From JADJRG01 sp964474905 (GTDB taxonomy: Bacteria; Myxococcota_A; Polyangia; Nannocystales; Nannocystaceae): a stretch of DNA of 64,000 bases. Below, piece by piece: positions 50,076-57,310 of the stretch. Location: NCBI GenBank assembly GCA_964474905.1, contig CAYYUP010000011.1, positions 1 through 64,000 on the forward strand, written 5' to 3'. Under the pieces are notes generated by a model, which was not told where the DNA came from, ran no database searches, and worked only from the letters and a program-made list of their open reading frames with translations. A program made the position numbers and the translations under genes. How positions within the stretch are numbered: the stretch's first letter is position 1; the number at the start of each line of letters is the position of its first letter.

Positions 50076-51566
50076 TTGCGCAACATTGAGCCCACGCCTT
50101 TCGGCGACAAATATGTGCTCGTCGAGCACATCGCAACCGGTGGAATGGCCGAGATCTATCGGGCCAACTACTCAGGGATCGAAGGCTTCGCGAAGGAGCT
50201 GGTGATCAAGCGGCTGCGGCCAGAGTTTGCTGTGCGTCCGCCGGTCGTCGAGATGTTCCTCGACGAGGCGAGGGTGGCGGCGACGCTCACCCATAACAAC
50301 GTCGTGCACACCTACGATCTCGGCGCTCTGGATGGCGAGTATTACATCGCGATGGAGCTCCTCAAGGGCGAGGAGCTGGTCGCTGTGCTCCGGCGGGCCG
50401 TCAAGAGCGGCCTTCGGGTGCCGCTGCAGATCGGTCTCGGGATCATCATGCAGGCCCTCGAAGGTCTGCACTACGTGCACACGCGGACGGATGAGTGGGA
50501 GAAGCCGCTCGGGCTCTTTCACCGCGACATCAACCCGACCAACATCCACGTCGGCTACGACGGCGTCTGCAAGATCGTCGACTTCGGGATCGCTGCGACG
50601 CGTGCGTCGCTTTCGGCCTCCGAGGGCAAGTTCGCCGGCAAGCTCTCGTACGCTGCGCCCGAGCAAATAAGCGGTCACAACCTCGACCAGCGCGCCGATA
50701 TCTTCGCCCTCGGTGTCGTGCTCTACGAACTCTGCCTGCACCGTCGCCTCTTCCGCGGCAAGGGCCAGGCGGTGATCAATCGCATCGTCGAAGGGGACAT
50801 CCCGCCGCCGACATTTGTCGACCCGGATTTTCCTCCGGTGCTCGAGGCGATCATCATGAAGGCGCTCGAGGTTGTCGCAGCCGAGCGCTATCAAAACTGC
50901 GACCACATGTTCCGCGACCTCGACAAGTTCACCGAGGAAGCGGGGCTGCGATGCACCCAGCGCATGGTCTCGGCTTACATGTCCGAGATGTTCGGCGAGG
51001 GCGCACCGGCCGAGGTCAACTACGACGATCAATACGACGACCTCGTCGACGAGGCCCTCGACTTCGATCAGTACGACAGTCTCAGCAGTGAGGATGAGGC
51101 TCCCGATTGGGTGTCCTCGCTGACGGAGAGCAGCGTGAGTAATCCGGGTCGCAGCACCCCCGCCGCCCGGCGCTCGATGACCATCGGTAACCTCGAGTCG
51201 ATCGTCGCCAAGCTGCGCGAGCCGCCGACGCCTGTGGCCGAGCCCGAGCCTGAGCCTGAGCCCGAGTCCGAGTCCGAGTCACCTCGGCGGCGACGCGGCA
51301 GGGCCTCGGGTCGCCATCGAGCGCTCGCAGATAGCGGTCGTCGACGCCCCGTGAGCGGCTCCCAGAGCAGGCTCAGCGGCTCCAGGCCGGTGATCGGCAC
51401 ATCTTCGTTTTCGGCGGTTGATCCGTCGTTGGCTAGTACGGGCTTCGGCCATGGCGTGATGAACGAGCAGCGCAAGAAAAGCGGTGCGGTCATCACTTGG
51501 ATCTTGGTGATCGTTGGCCTTGGTGGCATCGGCTGGATCGCCTACACAATGTTCACGATGAAGTGA
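50076..51566 (+). CDS. Ser/Thr protein kinase, C-terminally membrane-anchored
   Basis: The 496-residue product uses a TTG start (50076). The kinase domain (about 9-285) has a glycine loop (HIATGGMAEIYRA), ATP Lys45 (ELVIKRLRPE), HRD at 149-151 (FHRDINPTNIHVG), and DFG at 169-171 (KIVDFGIAATRAS), all catalytic residues present. A Glu/Asp-rich linker with an EPEPEPEPESESES run is followed by one TM segment (about 471-491, SGAVITWILVIVGLGGIGWI), so the catalytic part is cytoplasmic with the anchor at the end. It is 98 bases after gpsA and 14 before the Thg1-like gene. Confidence 0.92.
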   Translation: MRNIEPTPFGDKYVLVEHIATGGMAEIYRANYSGIEGFAKELVIKRLRPEFAVRPPVVEMFLDEARVAATLTHNNVVHTYDLGALDGEYYIAMELLKGEELVAVLRRAVKSGLRVPLQIGLGIIMQALEGLHYVHTRTDEWEKPLGLFHRDINPTNIHVGYDGVCKIVDFGIAATRASLSASEGKFAGKLSYAAPEQISGHNLDQRADIFALGVVLYELCLHRRLFRGKGQAVINRIVEGDIPPPTFVDPDFPPVLEAIIMKALEVVAAERYQNCDHMFRDLDKFTEEAGLRCTQRMVSAYMSEMFGEGAPAEVNYDDQYDDLVDEALDFDQYDSLSSEDEAPDWVSSLTESSVSNPGRSTPAARRSMTIGNLESIVAKLREPPTPVAEPEPEPEPESESESPRRRRGRASGRHRALADSGRRRPVSGSQSRLSGSRPVIGTSSFSAVDPSLASTGFGHGVMNEQRKKSGAVITWILVIVGLGGIGWIAYTMFTMK

Positions 51567-51580
51567 TTTGAGGATTCGGG

Positions 51581-52294
51581 ATGCAAAGCGCCGCGGGCCG
51601 TGCCAACGCCACCTGGAATAAGTTTTCCGCCTTTCGTGTGCTCGGTGATCACGAGCCGATGCCAGGTTTTCGCCTGGTCATGCGGCTCGCACCTGCGCCG
51701 GAGTCTCTAGCTCGTCTCTTGAGCCTCCGTGCCGAGCGCTCGGATGCTCTCGACTCAGAGCTAGCGCGGGCGACTGTGCGAGCGGGAGTCGGGCTCTTGC
51801 AGTCGCATTTTCTCTCCTTCGCCTATGCGACCCCCGAGGAGATCGTCGCGCTCATCCAGCTCGACGCGGTCGGCAAGGTGGGTTCGTCGCTCGCGGTCTA
51901 CGATCGCTTGGTGTCGATGTACGCGTCGCGGATCTCGGTGTTGCTCGGCGATGAGGTCGTCGTCACCGGTAGCATCTACGAATTCCCCGATCTTGGGATC
52001 GCCCAGCGGGCCTTCATCGCCGCTCAGGAGTGGGTCGAAGAAGCGACGCCGCTGCGCTCCGCCTGGCGGCTCAGCCAACAGCGTGCGGCCACGGGGCAAA
52101 AGATCGACGAGGCTTCGCTGGCGAGTACCGACGGTCAGACTGCGGTGCTGCGCGCTGCGGGCGTTGATCTCGAGAAGCTGCCGAGCTGGTGGTGGCGCGG
52201 CATCGCGGCGCGCATGCGGGCTGACGGCGGTGTCGAGCTCTACGACGAGGTGCCGTCGGGTGCCGAGCTCGCTGCGCTGATCGCCGATGCGTAG
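51581..52294 (+). CDS. Degenerate Thg1-like (tRNA-His guanylyltransferase fold) protein
   Basis: The 237-residue product has an order of parts that follows Thg1-like proteins: a strand where Thg1 has R-I/L-D-G-R (here GFRLVMRLAPAPES), a loop where Thg1 has S-D-E (here FAYATPEEIVALI), then SMYASRISVL, EFPDLGIAQRAFIAAQEWVE and LPSWWWRGIA near the end. The first metal-binding Asp of Thg1 appears missing, so 3'-5' nucleotide addition is doubtful. Homology is remote and based on pattern memory. Start 14 bases after the kinase stop; its stop overlaps hemW. Confidence 0.45.
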   Translation: MQSAAGRANATWNKFSAFRVLGDHEPMPGFRLVMRLAPAPESLARLLSLRAERSDALDSELARATVRAGVGLLQSHFLSFAYATPEEIVALIQLDAVGKVGSSLAVYDRLVSMYASRISVLLGDEVVVTGSIYEFPDLGIAQRAFIAAQEWVEEATPLRSAWRLSQQRAATGQKIDEASLASTDGQTAVLRAAGVDLEKLPSWWWRGIAARMRADGGVELYDEVPSGAELAALIADA

Positions 52295-53417
52295 TGGGCT
52301 CTACGTTCACGTCCCTTTCTGCGCTCGCGCATGTCCCTACTGCGACTTTGATTTTGAGGTCGGTCGCGAGCCGGCGGTCGAGCGCTACTTCGACGGGCTC
52401 GAGGCGGAGCTCCGTCAACGCGTGGGCATCGGCGGTCGGCGATACGACACTGTTTATGTAGGCGGTGGCACTCCGAGTTTGCTCGGCGAGGTCGGCCTTG
52501 CTCGGCTCTTTGCCTGGATCAGGCGGTCGTTTCCCGGATCTGGCGGCCACGAGACGACCGTTGAACTCAACCCTGAACACGTGAGCGGGGGGCTTTTGGA
52601 TGTGCTTGCGGAGCAGGGGGTCGATCGGATCTCGCTCGGCGTTCAGACCTTGGACACCGAAGGGCTGACGCAGCTCGGTCGTGTGCACTCGCCGACGGAG
52701 GCGACGGAGGCGATCGTCCAGGCGCGTCGACGGGGTCTTCGGGTCAGTGCGGACTTAATTGTCGGCTGGCCGGGCCAGAGTGCCGACTCGCTGCGATCGG
52801 ATGTTGAGCGGCTGGTGGCTGCCGGCGTCGGTCATGTATCGGTTTACGCTCTGACGATCGAAGTTGCGACGCCCTGGCCGAAGCTGGTCCGTCGAGGCCT
52901 GCGGGTATTGCCAGATGTCGAGGCTCAAGCGGAGATGCTCGAGCTGAGCGAGCGGGCGCTCGTCGCCGCGGGCCTGCGTCATTACGAGGTTGCGAGCTAC
53001 GCTGTTGATGGCGAGCAGGCCCGACATAACCTGCTCTATTGGACATGGTCGGAGTACGTCGGCGTCGGTCCCTCGGCGGCCTCGGCGAGTTTCTCGAAGG
53101 AGGGAGGCGTGAGGCGGCGGAGCAATGCTCGGGGCATTGACCTGTGGAGCGCAGGCGCAGCCCCTGCGATCGAGCGTCTGGATCCTGAAGATGCCGCCCG
53201 GGAAGGGCTTTGGGTGGGCCTCCGCGTGCTCGACGGGATCGATGTGGAAGACTTTTTGTGCGCGTTTCCGGGCGTCGACAGGGACTGGATCGAACGTCGG
53301 ATCGAGCGGCCTTTGGCGCGGGGGAATGTCGAATGGATCGATAGTGGTAGGGGTCTACGAGTCTGTTCTGGGCGGTGGATCTGGCACGACTCGGTGGGCA
53401 GTGCGATCCTCGGCTGA
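52287..53417 (+). CDS. hemW: HemW-family radical SAM protein (CPO-like)
   Basis: The 376-residue product has CxxxCxxC in FCARACPYCDFDF, TVYVGGGTPSLLG (SAM site), GVDRISLGVQTLDTEGLTQL and LTIEVATPWPKL. HemW proteins resemble oxygen-independent coproporphyrinogen oxidase but act in heme trafficking/insertion; they lack the extra N-terminal Cys of HemN, and none is seen here. The start overlaps the upstream gene's stop by eight bases. Confidence 0.85.
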   Translation: MRSGLYVHVPFCARACPYCDFDFEVGREPAVERYFDGLEAELRQRVGIGGRRYDTVYVGGGTPSLLGEVGLARLFAWIRRSFPGSGGHETTVELNPEHVSGGLLDVLAEQGVDRISLGVQTLDTEGLTQLGRVHSPTEATEAIVQARRRGLRVSADLIVGWPGQSADSLRSDVERLVAAGVGHVSVYALTIEVATPWPKLVRRGLRVLPDVEAQAEMLELSERALVAAGLRHYEVASYAVDGEQARHNLLYWTWSEYVGVGPSAASASFSKEGGVRRRSNARGIDLWSAGAAPAIERLDPEDAAREGLWVGLRVLDGIDVEDFLCAFPGVDRDWIERRIERPLARGNVEWIDSGRGLRVCSGRWIWHDSVGSAILG

Positions 53418-53507
53418 GCCCCGCGGCGACCGGCCGAAGGGCGCGGTGTCTGGGCGCACGGGCTCGCAGAGGTGGCGTGCTTTTGCCGACGCGGGTACAA
53501 AACTTGT

Positions 53508-54617
53508 GTGTCCAAGAGCGGCGAAGATCTGGCGCTAAGCGAGCGACAGGCGCGGATCCTGCACGCGCTTTGCCGTGAGTACATGGCGAGCGGGCGCCCG
53601 GCGGCCTCCTCCTCAGTCAGTCGAGCGCTCGGCCTGCGTTGGTCGTCGGCGACGATCCGCAACGAACTCGTGGCCCTCGAACTCCTGGGCTACGTCTACC
53701 AGCCCCATCAGTCCGCCGGTCGTCTGCCTACTAGTCGCGGGCTCGGCTTTTATATCCGCGGTCTGCCGCTCGCATCGGAGCCGCCTCCGACCATGCGCAG
53801 GGTGGTCGACCATTCGTTGGCGCCTCGAGTCAGCGGCCCCTCCGATATGCGCACGACGGCGCGGGTGCTCAGCGAACTCGTCGGCTGCGTCGCGGTCGCC
53901 TTTATCGGTGAGCCCCGGCGGGCGGTGATGCAGCACCTCACGCTGTTGGTGATGCAGGGTTCGTACGCTCTGGTGACCCTGACCCTCGACGATGGCACGA
54001 TCTCCCGTCACCCTTTGCGCCTGGACTCGCGCCTCCTCGAGAGCGCCGACGCGGCCGCGATCGGCGGTCTCCAAGAGCGTCTGCGCGAGCTTTGTATCGG
54101 CAAGACCCTCGACGAGGCACGCGTCTTTCTCGAGCACCGGGTGACCGATGAAGAGGCGCGCTTCGATCGTTGGCTCGGCGAGAGCCTGCGCCTGGGGCTC
54201 CTTCTGTGCACCATGGCGAACCTAGATCCGCTCTGGTTACAGGTCGCGGGCCGGCGGTTGCTCGCTCAGTCGACAGCCACCGGCTTTGGAAGTGTAGATG
54301 CCTTGGCTCACATCCTCGGTCTCTTGGAGGATTATCACCAACTTGCCGAGGTGCTTTGCCAGCTCCTGCCCGAGCGAAGAGGCGATGACCCGCACGCAGA
54401 GGTGCGTCTCGGTCGCGATCTCGGTTCGCTCTTGGTCACCGACGAGGGCGCGGGCATGCCCTCGATGAGCCTTGTCGGGTGCCGTCTCCCAAACCACTCT
54501 GGGGACGAAAAAACAGGCGCAGTCGTGCTCTTAGGACCCGATCGTATGGATTACGAGGCGGTGATTCCTCTGGTAGAGTACGCCGCGCAAGCGTTGGCCT
54601 CTCGCACTTGCGCCTGA
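53508..54617 (+). CDS. hrcA: Heat-inducible transcription repressor HrcA
   Basis: The 369-residue product has the HrcA N-terminal winged helix: LSERQARILHALCREYMASG, then WSSATIRNELVALELLGYVY and QPHQSAGRLPTSRGLGFYI. The rest is the GAF-like/dimerisation part. HrcA represses the class I heat-shock genes at CIRCE elements. Start taken at GTG 53508 (the frame is open to 53472; ribosome site weak in both). It heads hrcA-grpE-dnaJ, though I could not find a CIRCE palindrome upstream. dnaK is not in this window. Confidence 0.88.
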   Translation: MSKSGEDLALSERQARILHALCREYMASGRPAASSSVSRALGLRWSSATIRNELVALELLGYVYQPHQSAGRLPTSRGLGFYIRGLPLASEPPPTMRRVVDHSLAPRVSGPSDMRTTARVLSELVGCVAVAFIGEPRRAVMQHLTLLVMQGSYALVTLTLDDGTISRHPLRLDSRLLESADAAAIGGLQERLRELCIGKTLDEARVFLEHRVTDEEARFDRWLGESLRLGLLLCTMANLDPLWLQVAGRRLLAQSTATGFGSVDALAHILGLLEDYHQLAEVLCQLLPERRGDDPHAEVRLGRDLGSLLVTDEGAGMPSMSLVGCRLPNHSGDEKTGAVVLLGPDRMDYEAVIPLVEYAAQALASRTCA

Positions 54618-54661
54618 GCCCAGGCGTGCACAGTGTTGGCGGTCACGACGTCAGGAGTCCC

Positions 54662-55216
54662 ATGCCAGAAGCCCAAGGTGACATCGACAACGAGCTTGAA
54701 AACGCCGCAAACGAGGGTGCTGAGCCCGATCCCAGTGAGCGCATCGAGGCGCTCGAGCAGGAGGTTGCGGCGACCAAAGACAAATGGTTGCGCTCGGTCG
54801 CCGAGCTCGACAACTACAAAAAACGAGTTCGCCGAGAGGTCGACGATGCCGTTTTGCGTGCCCGTCAGGGTCTTTTGAGTTCGTTTTTGCCGACCGTCGA
54901 CAACCTCGAGCGAGCGCTCGAACTCGCCGTCGATCACGAGCAGCTCGCCAAGGGCATCGACATGGTGCTGAGCGAATTTCTCGCCGCGCTGAGCAAGCAG
55001 GGCATCGAGCCGGTGCCGAGTGTCGGGACTGCCTTCGACCCGTCGATCCACGAGGCGCTGCAGCAGATCGACTCCCCAGATCATCCGCCAGGCGTGGTGA
55101 TCCGCGAGTTCGAAAAGGGCTTCAAGCAGGGCGAGCGGCTGATCCGTGCCGCCCGGGTGATCATCGCCGGTGCCGGTTCAACGGGCGTCGCCAGCGAGGA
55201 CAGCGCGGCCTCCTAG
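54662..55216 (+). CDS. grpE: Nucleotide exchange factor GrpE
   Basis: The 184-residue product starts MPEAQGDIDNELENAANEGA with AGGAG five bases before ATG 54662. Coiled-coil helix around 30-95 (RIEALEQEVAATKDKWLRSV, AELDNYKKRVRREVDDAVLR) then the beta-domain block (GIEPVPSVGTAFDPSIHEAL, PPGVVIREFEKGFKQGERLI), the family signature. GrpE releases ADP from DnaK. Between hrcA and dnaJ with 44- and 24-base gaps. Confidence 0.94.
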   Translation: MPEAQGDIDNELENAANEGAEPDPSERIEALEQEVAATKDKWLRSVAELDNYKKRVRREVDDAVLRARQGLLSSFLPTVDNLERALELAVDHEQLAKGIDMVLSEFLAALSKQGIEPVPSVGTAFDPSIHEALQQIDSPDHPPGVVIREFEKGFKQGERLIRAARVIIAGAGSTGVASEDSAAS

Positions 55217-55240
55217 CGAGGCGGCCGCGAGCTCCAGCCG

Positions 55241-56347
55241 ATGGCGCAGGACCACTACGCGATCCTCGGGATCAGCTCCAAGGCAACAGCCGACGAGATC
55301 AAGCGGGCCTACCGTCGGCTCGCCCTGGCGACGCACCCCGATCGTCACCCCGACGATCCCGACGCAGAGGATCGCTTTCGGGGGATCAGCGTGGCCTACT
55401 CGGTGCTCAGTGATCCGGCGAAGCGCGCCCGCTACGACACAACGCGTCATCTCCCCGAGGCCTTTAAGGGCGGTCAAGAGATGAACGTGCAGACCGCGAA
55501 GGATCTACTCTCCGCGGTCTTTGGCGACGTACTCGGTCGCCAACGAAGACAGCGCAAGCGCGGTCGCGACATCCGTTACACGCTGACGGTAGACTTCGCA
55601 GAGGCGATCTTAGGCGCCGAAAAAGAGATCCAATTTGAGGCGCTCGGTCCGTGCTCGACCTGTGGCGGCAGCGGCGAAAAAGAGGGGGGCCGCGGTCCCG
55701 AAACCTGCTCGCTTTGCAGCGGTCGCGGGGAGATCAAAGGCGAAGGTTTCTTCGCGCCCTGGACAGCCTGCGGTCGTTGTCGCGGCATGGGGCTCATCCA
55801 CCAGGATCCTTGCAAGCGCTGCCGCGGTCGCGGTGCCCGTCGTGAGCCCCGGGCGTTTCGCGTTCGCATCCCGCCGGGCACAGAGTCCGGTGCTGAGCGA
55901 GTTGTGCGAGAGCAGGGGGAGCCCGGCTATTTTGGCGGAGGTCCCGGCAACCTCCGAGTCACGATCAACCTGCGCGATGATCCTTGGCTCCGTCGCGAGG
56001 AGGACGACATCCATGTCGATCTCTGGCTGAGCCTCAGCGAGGCTGTGATCGGCGGTAAGGTTGCGGTGCCGACGGTCTCCGGTGAGGTGATGGTCGAGAT
56101 CCCACCGGGCATCGCGACCGGCGGTCGTCTTCGTCTCCGAGGCAAGGGCGTGCCACAGGAGCGCGGGCGGCCTGGCGATCAGATCGTTACGGTGGTCGTC
56201 GAAACTCCGCGCATCGAAGCGCTTGGCCCCAAGGGGGCGGCGCGGACGGAGTTTGAGGCGCTGCTCGGCAAGCTCGAAGAGTTCGCTCGCGTGCACCCGG
56301 GTTTGCAGCCGCGCAAGGCTGCTCAGCGCGGTGATCCGAAGCGCTGA
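55241..56347 (+). CDS. dnaJ: Chaperone DnaJ (type I)
   Basis: The 368-residue product has a J-domain with HPD (ALATHPDRHPDDPD), a short Gly/Phe-poor linker, and four CxxCxGxG zinc motifs (CSTCGGSG, CSLCSGRG, CGRCRGMG, CKRCRGRG), then the substrate-binding C-terminal region (IPPGTESGAERVVREQGEPG). It stimulates DnaK ATPase. The linker between J domain and zinc region lacks the usual long G/F stretch. It follows grpE after 24 bases. Confidence 0.93.
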   Translation: MAQDHYAILGISSKATADEIKRAYRRLALATHPDRHPDDPDAEDRFRGISVAYSVLSDPAKRARYDTTRHLPEAFKGGQEMNVQTAKDLLSAVFGDVLGRQRRQRKRGRDIRYTLTVDFAEAILGAEKEIQFEALGPCSTCGGSGEKEGGRGPETCSLCSGRGEIKGEGFFAPWTACGRCRGMGLIHQDPCKRCRGRGARREPRAFRVRIPPGTESGAERVVREQGEPGYFGGGPGNLRVTINLRDDPWLRREEDDIHVDLWLSLSEAVIGGKVAVPTVSGEVMVEIPPGIATGGRLRLRGKGVPQERGRPGDQIVTVVVETPRIEALGPKGAARTEFEALLGKLEEFARVHPGLQPRKAAQRGDPKR

Positions 56348-56389
56348 CGCCTTTGCAGGAGGCCGCGCATACGGCATGGTGGCTCTGCG

Positions 56390-56644
56390 GTGGATGTCCA
56401 AAAGCAGCTCCATGAGCTCGAAGAGGTCGCCAAGACGCTCGGTGTCCGGGTCTCGTACGATCCGATGACGGGCCCGACAAAAGGCGGCGGTGGTCTCTGT
56501 AGAGTGCGCGGTGAGTACCGGGTGATCGTCGACAAACGTTTGCGTCCGATCGATCGGGTCCGCGTTCTCGCGGAGGCGCTGCGCTCGTTTGATACCGAGG
56601 CGATCTTTGTCGCGCCGAAGATTCGTCAGCTTCTTGCCCCTTAA
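56390..56644 (+). CDS. Small conserved-looking hypothetical protein
   Basis: An 84-residue product (GTG start) beginning MDVQKQLHELEEVAKTLGVR, with SYDPMTGPTKGGGGLCRVRG and VIVDKRLRPIDRVRVLAEAL. It follows dnaJ by 42 bases on the same strand and shows myxobacterial codon use. The Gly-rich loop with a single Cys is distinctive. No function can be assigned. Confidence 0.65.
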   Translation: MDVQKQLHELEEVAKTLGVRVSYDPMTGPTKGGGGLCRVRGEYRVIVDKRLRPIDRVRVLAEALRSFDTEAIFVAPKIRQLLAP

Positions 56645-56743
56645 TGGGCGCCGCTGCTCTGCCAGCTTCTCGCCTTAAATAAAGGAGGGAGGAGGCGGGC
56701 GATCTCCGGAGCTGTGGTTCTAAAGCAGGGAGCGCCGACGCTC

Positions 56744-57103
56744 TTAGGACGGTCGGAGCAGGGTGGCGAGCAGTGGACTGCCGGCGAGCATTGCCTCGAC
56801 CTCGCTCCGGAGGGCCGCTGTGACCTCTGCGGTGGCATTTGCGGGCATTTGCGCGGCGACAACAGCGTCGATCAACTGGGTCTGGGCGGATTCTGCGTCA
56901 ATCGCGCCGGCTGCGAGGGCTTCGGCGATCGCCGCCGGATCGCCGATTTCGGCCGCAGCGGTTGCGGCGGCCGAGTCGACCGCAGAAGCGGCCTCGGCGG
57001 ATTCTGAAGCGTTCGCGCCATTGACGGGCAAAGCGCGCGCATTGGGAGCGAGGCCACTGATTTTGAGGCCGTGTCTCGGGTCGTCACCGATGGGGTCGTT
57101 CAT
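56744..57103 (-). CDS. Ala-rich hypothetical protein, FlgM-like in outline
   Basis: The 119-residue product starts at ATG 57103 with GAGAAG just upstream. MNDPIGDDPRHGLKISGLAP is followed by an Ala-rich disordered stretch and a helical C-terminus (AQTQLIDAVVAAQMPANATA, RSEVEAMLAGSPLLATLLRP). Outline resembles FlgM-type anti-sigma or related small myxobacterial proteins, but no diagnostic residues were found. It is divergent from the kinase at 57311. Confidence 0.6.
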   Translation of the reverse strand: MNDPIGDDPRHGLKISGLAPNARALPVNGANASESAEAASAVDSAAATAAAEIGDPAAIAEALAAGAIDAESAQTQLIDAVVAAQMPANATAEVTAALRSEVEAMLAGSPLLATLLRPS

Positions 57104-57310
57104 CGCTTCTCCGGCCTTTTACGAGGCTACCACAGGGTCGGCCGGGCTCTGGATCCGTTGCAGGCCACCGGCAACTTTTTGCAGAGTTCGTCTTCGGTGC
57201 TCGAGACTGGCGGGGACGTTGACTTTTCCGGCGTTCCGGGCTCACATGGTGCGGCCCGGGCCCAAGGCTAGCGACGCTTGCCTTGGCTGTGTGCCCGGCC
57301 GGAGTCCCTG

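Noticed and set aside
53418..53507. CIRCE operator upstream of hrcA
   Set aside because: No 9-bp inverted repeat with a 9-bp spacer of the CIRCE type is visible in this gap.
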